A DNA stretch of 8,630 nt, from positions 1-8,630 of the forward strand of contig CAITLX010000587.1 of assembly GCA_903893335.1 (NCBI GenBank), in the 5' to 3' direction. A program made the position numbers and the translations under genes. The DNA is from an uncultured delta proteobacterium (lineage in GTDB: Bacteria > Myxococcota_A > Polyangia > Polyangiales > Polyangiaceae). Shown in pieces: positions 8,100 through 8,630 of this stretch. The notes beneath the pieces are model-generated. The model did not search any database and was not told where the DNA came from. It saw only the letters and a program-made list of their open reading frames with translations. Position 1 is the stretch's first letter, and the number at the start of each line of letters is the position of its first letter.

Positions 8100-8128
8100 C
8101 GGCGGGGGGCGGCGCGGCCCGAGGGGGG

Positions 8129-8630
8129 TCAGCGTGGCTCGCGCGAGACCACGATCGTGCCGGCCGCGAGGTCGACCTGCGCGACCTTGCCGCCCGGCAG
8201 CGCGACGCGCGCCCCGTGCTGGCCGAGGCGCAGGGCGCGCGTGAGCGCGTCGCGGTGGGCGCGCCCGAGCCGGACGCCATCGACGACCGCGGGCGCCCCG
8301 CCGGGCGTCCCGGCAGCGTCGGCCAGGGCGCAGAGGTGCTCGACGATGCGGGGCGAGAGCGCGCGCAGCAGGGGGAGCAGCTCGTGGCGGACGCGGGTGC
8401 GGGTGAAGCGCGGGTCGGCGTTGGTCGGGTCCTCGGCGTAGGCGATGGCGTGGCGCGCGAGGTGGGCGAGCACGTCCGCGCGGCGGGCGCGCACCAGCGG
8501 TCGGAGGCGCGTGTCGTCGCGCACGGGCAGCACGGCGAGGCCGGCCGGGCCCGTGCCGCGCAGCAGGCGCAGCAGCACCGTCTCGGCGCGGTCGTCGGCG
8601 TGGTGCGCCGTGGCCACCACCGTCGCCGAG
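8129..8630 (-). CDS. tilS: tRNA(Ile)-lysidine synthase, C-terminal part (N-terminus off right edge)
   Basis: 167 residues are visible, read in frame from the right edge to the stop at 8129. TilS uses ATP to attach lysine to C34 of the CAU-anticodon tRNA-Ile, changing it to read AUA and accept isoleucine. The visible part begins in the PP-loop ATPase domain with TAHHADDRAETVLLRLLRGTG, then RPLVRARRADVLAHL and EDPTNADPRFTRTRVRHELLPLL, all diagnostic of the family. The SGGxDS nucleotide loop lies outside the window. The C-terminal region after about 8340 is short (LGQHGARVALPGGKVAQVDL, then a VVSREPR end), so the substrate-binding C-terminal domains are reduced compared with the E. coli enzyme; no frameshift is apparent. 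Upstream of ftsH, an arrangement seen in many bacteria. No terminator is visible after it, so some read-through into ftsH is possible. Confidence 0.94.
   Translation of the reverse strand, partial: SATVVATAHHADDRAETVLLRLLRGTGPAGLAVLPVRDDTRLRPLVRARRADVLAHLARHAIAYAEDPTNADPRFTRTRVRHELLPLLRALSPRIVEHLCALADAAGTPGGAPAVVDGVRLGRAHRDALTRALRLGQHGARVALPGGKVAQVDLAAGTIVVSREPR

Larger units (their letters stand above)
7928..8128 (-). other. tilS-ftsH spacer, probable regulatory region
   Basis: This is the longest non-coding stretch in the window, 201 bases. Just after the tilS stop (minus strand) is a C-rich run with no hairpin-plus-T terminator. It then holds two candidate promoters with matching extended -10 elements, a 14-base palindrome-like repeat (8055-8068), the leader hairpin and the ftsH ribosome site. 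No hpt gene or tRNA is present in the spacer. Confidence 0.6.

Noticed and set aside
8100..8128. Terminator after tilS
   Set aside because: The stretch is C-rich on the minus strand but has no stable hairpin followed by a T run; factor-dependent termination cannot be judged from it.

Overview
The window is chromosomal DNA of very high GC content with almost no non-coding space. The first gene fuses a receiver-like domain, a DUF4388-like domain and a J-like domain. That fusion type, the GC content and the frequent GTG starts suggest a myxobacterium, perhaps of the Polyangia/Sandaracinus kind. This placement is inference from style and domain content; no marker gene settles it.

Layout. Seven of the eight genes lie on the minus strand. 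Reading leftwards from the right edge they are: tilS (3' part only, 8129-8630), ftsH (5990-7927), a secreted M15/DUF882 peptidase (5361-5963), hemL (4020-5300), and an unrecognised single-pass membrane protein with cysteine-rich extracytoplasmic modules (2975-4009). The one plus-strand gene, folK (2480-2971), converges on this last gene with 3 bases between the stop codons. folK diverges from a short tatA-like gene (2252-2425, minus). tatA is followed by the large multi-domain protein (1-2220, minus), which runs off the left edge. No stretch over 300 bases lacks a gene; the longest gap is the 201-base tilS-ftsH spacer.

How the genes relate. Most are housekeeping functions: tRNA-Ile lysidine synthesis, membrane proteolysis, cell-wall trimming, tetrapyrrole synthesis, folate synthesis and twin-arginine export. 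tilS next to ftsH is a widespread bacterial arrangement. ftsH and the peptidase are 26 bases apart and probably co-transcribed; hemL follows after 60 bases with its own -10-like box, and the membrane protein starts 10 bases after hemL.

Regulation. Two gene types show different start signals. ftsH and the peptidase have clear Shine-Dalgarno sequences (GAGG, GAGGAG). folK, tatA, hemL and the receiver/DUF4388/J gene lack one, and have -10-like boxes (TAAAGT, TAGAGT, TACGAG) so close to the start codon that leaderless or near-leaderless mRNAs are predicted. The tatA -35 and folK -10 boxes overlap on opposite strands. ftsH has two candidate tandem promoters with the same TGYCATGCT element and a strong hairpin in its leader.

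I found no CRISPR array, insertion sequence, RNA gene, prophage or defence system. The least explained items are the duplicated cysteine-module protein (2975-4009) and the receiver/DUF4388/J fusion (1-2220).
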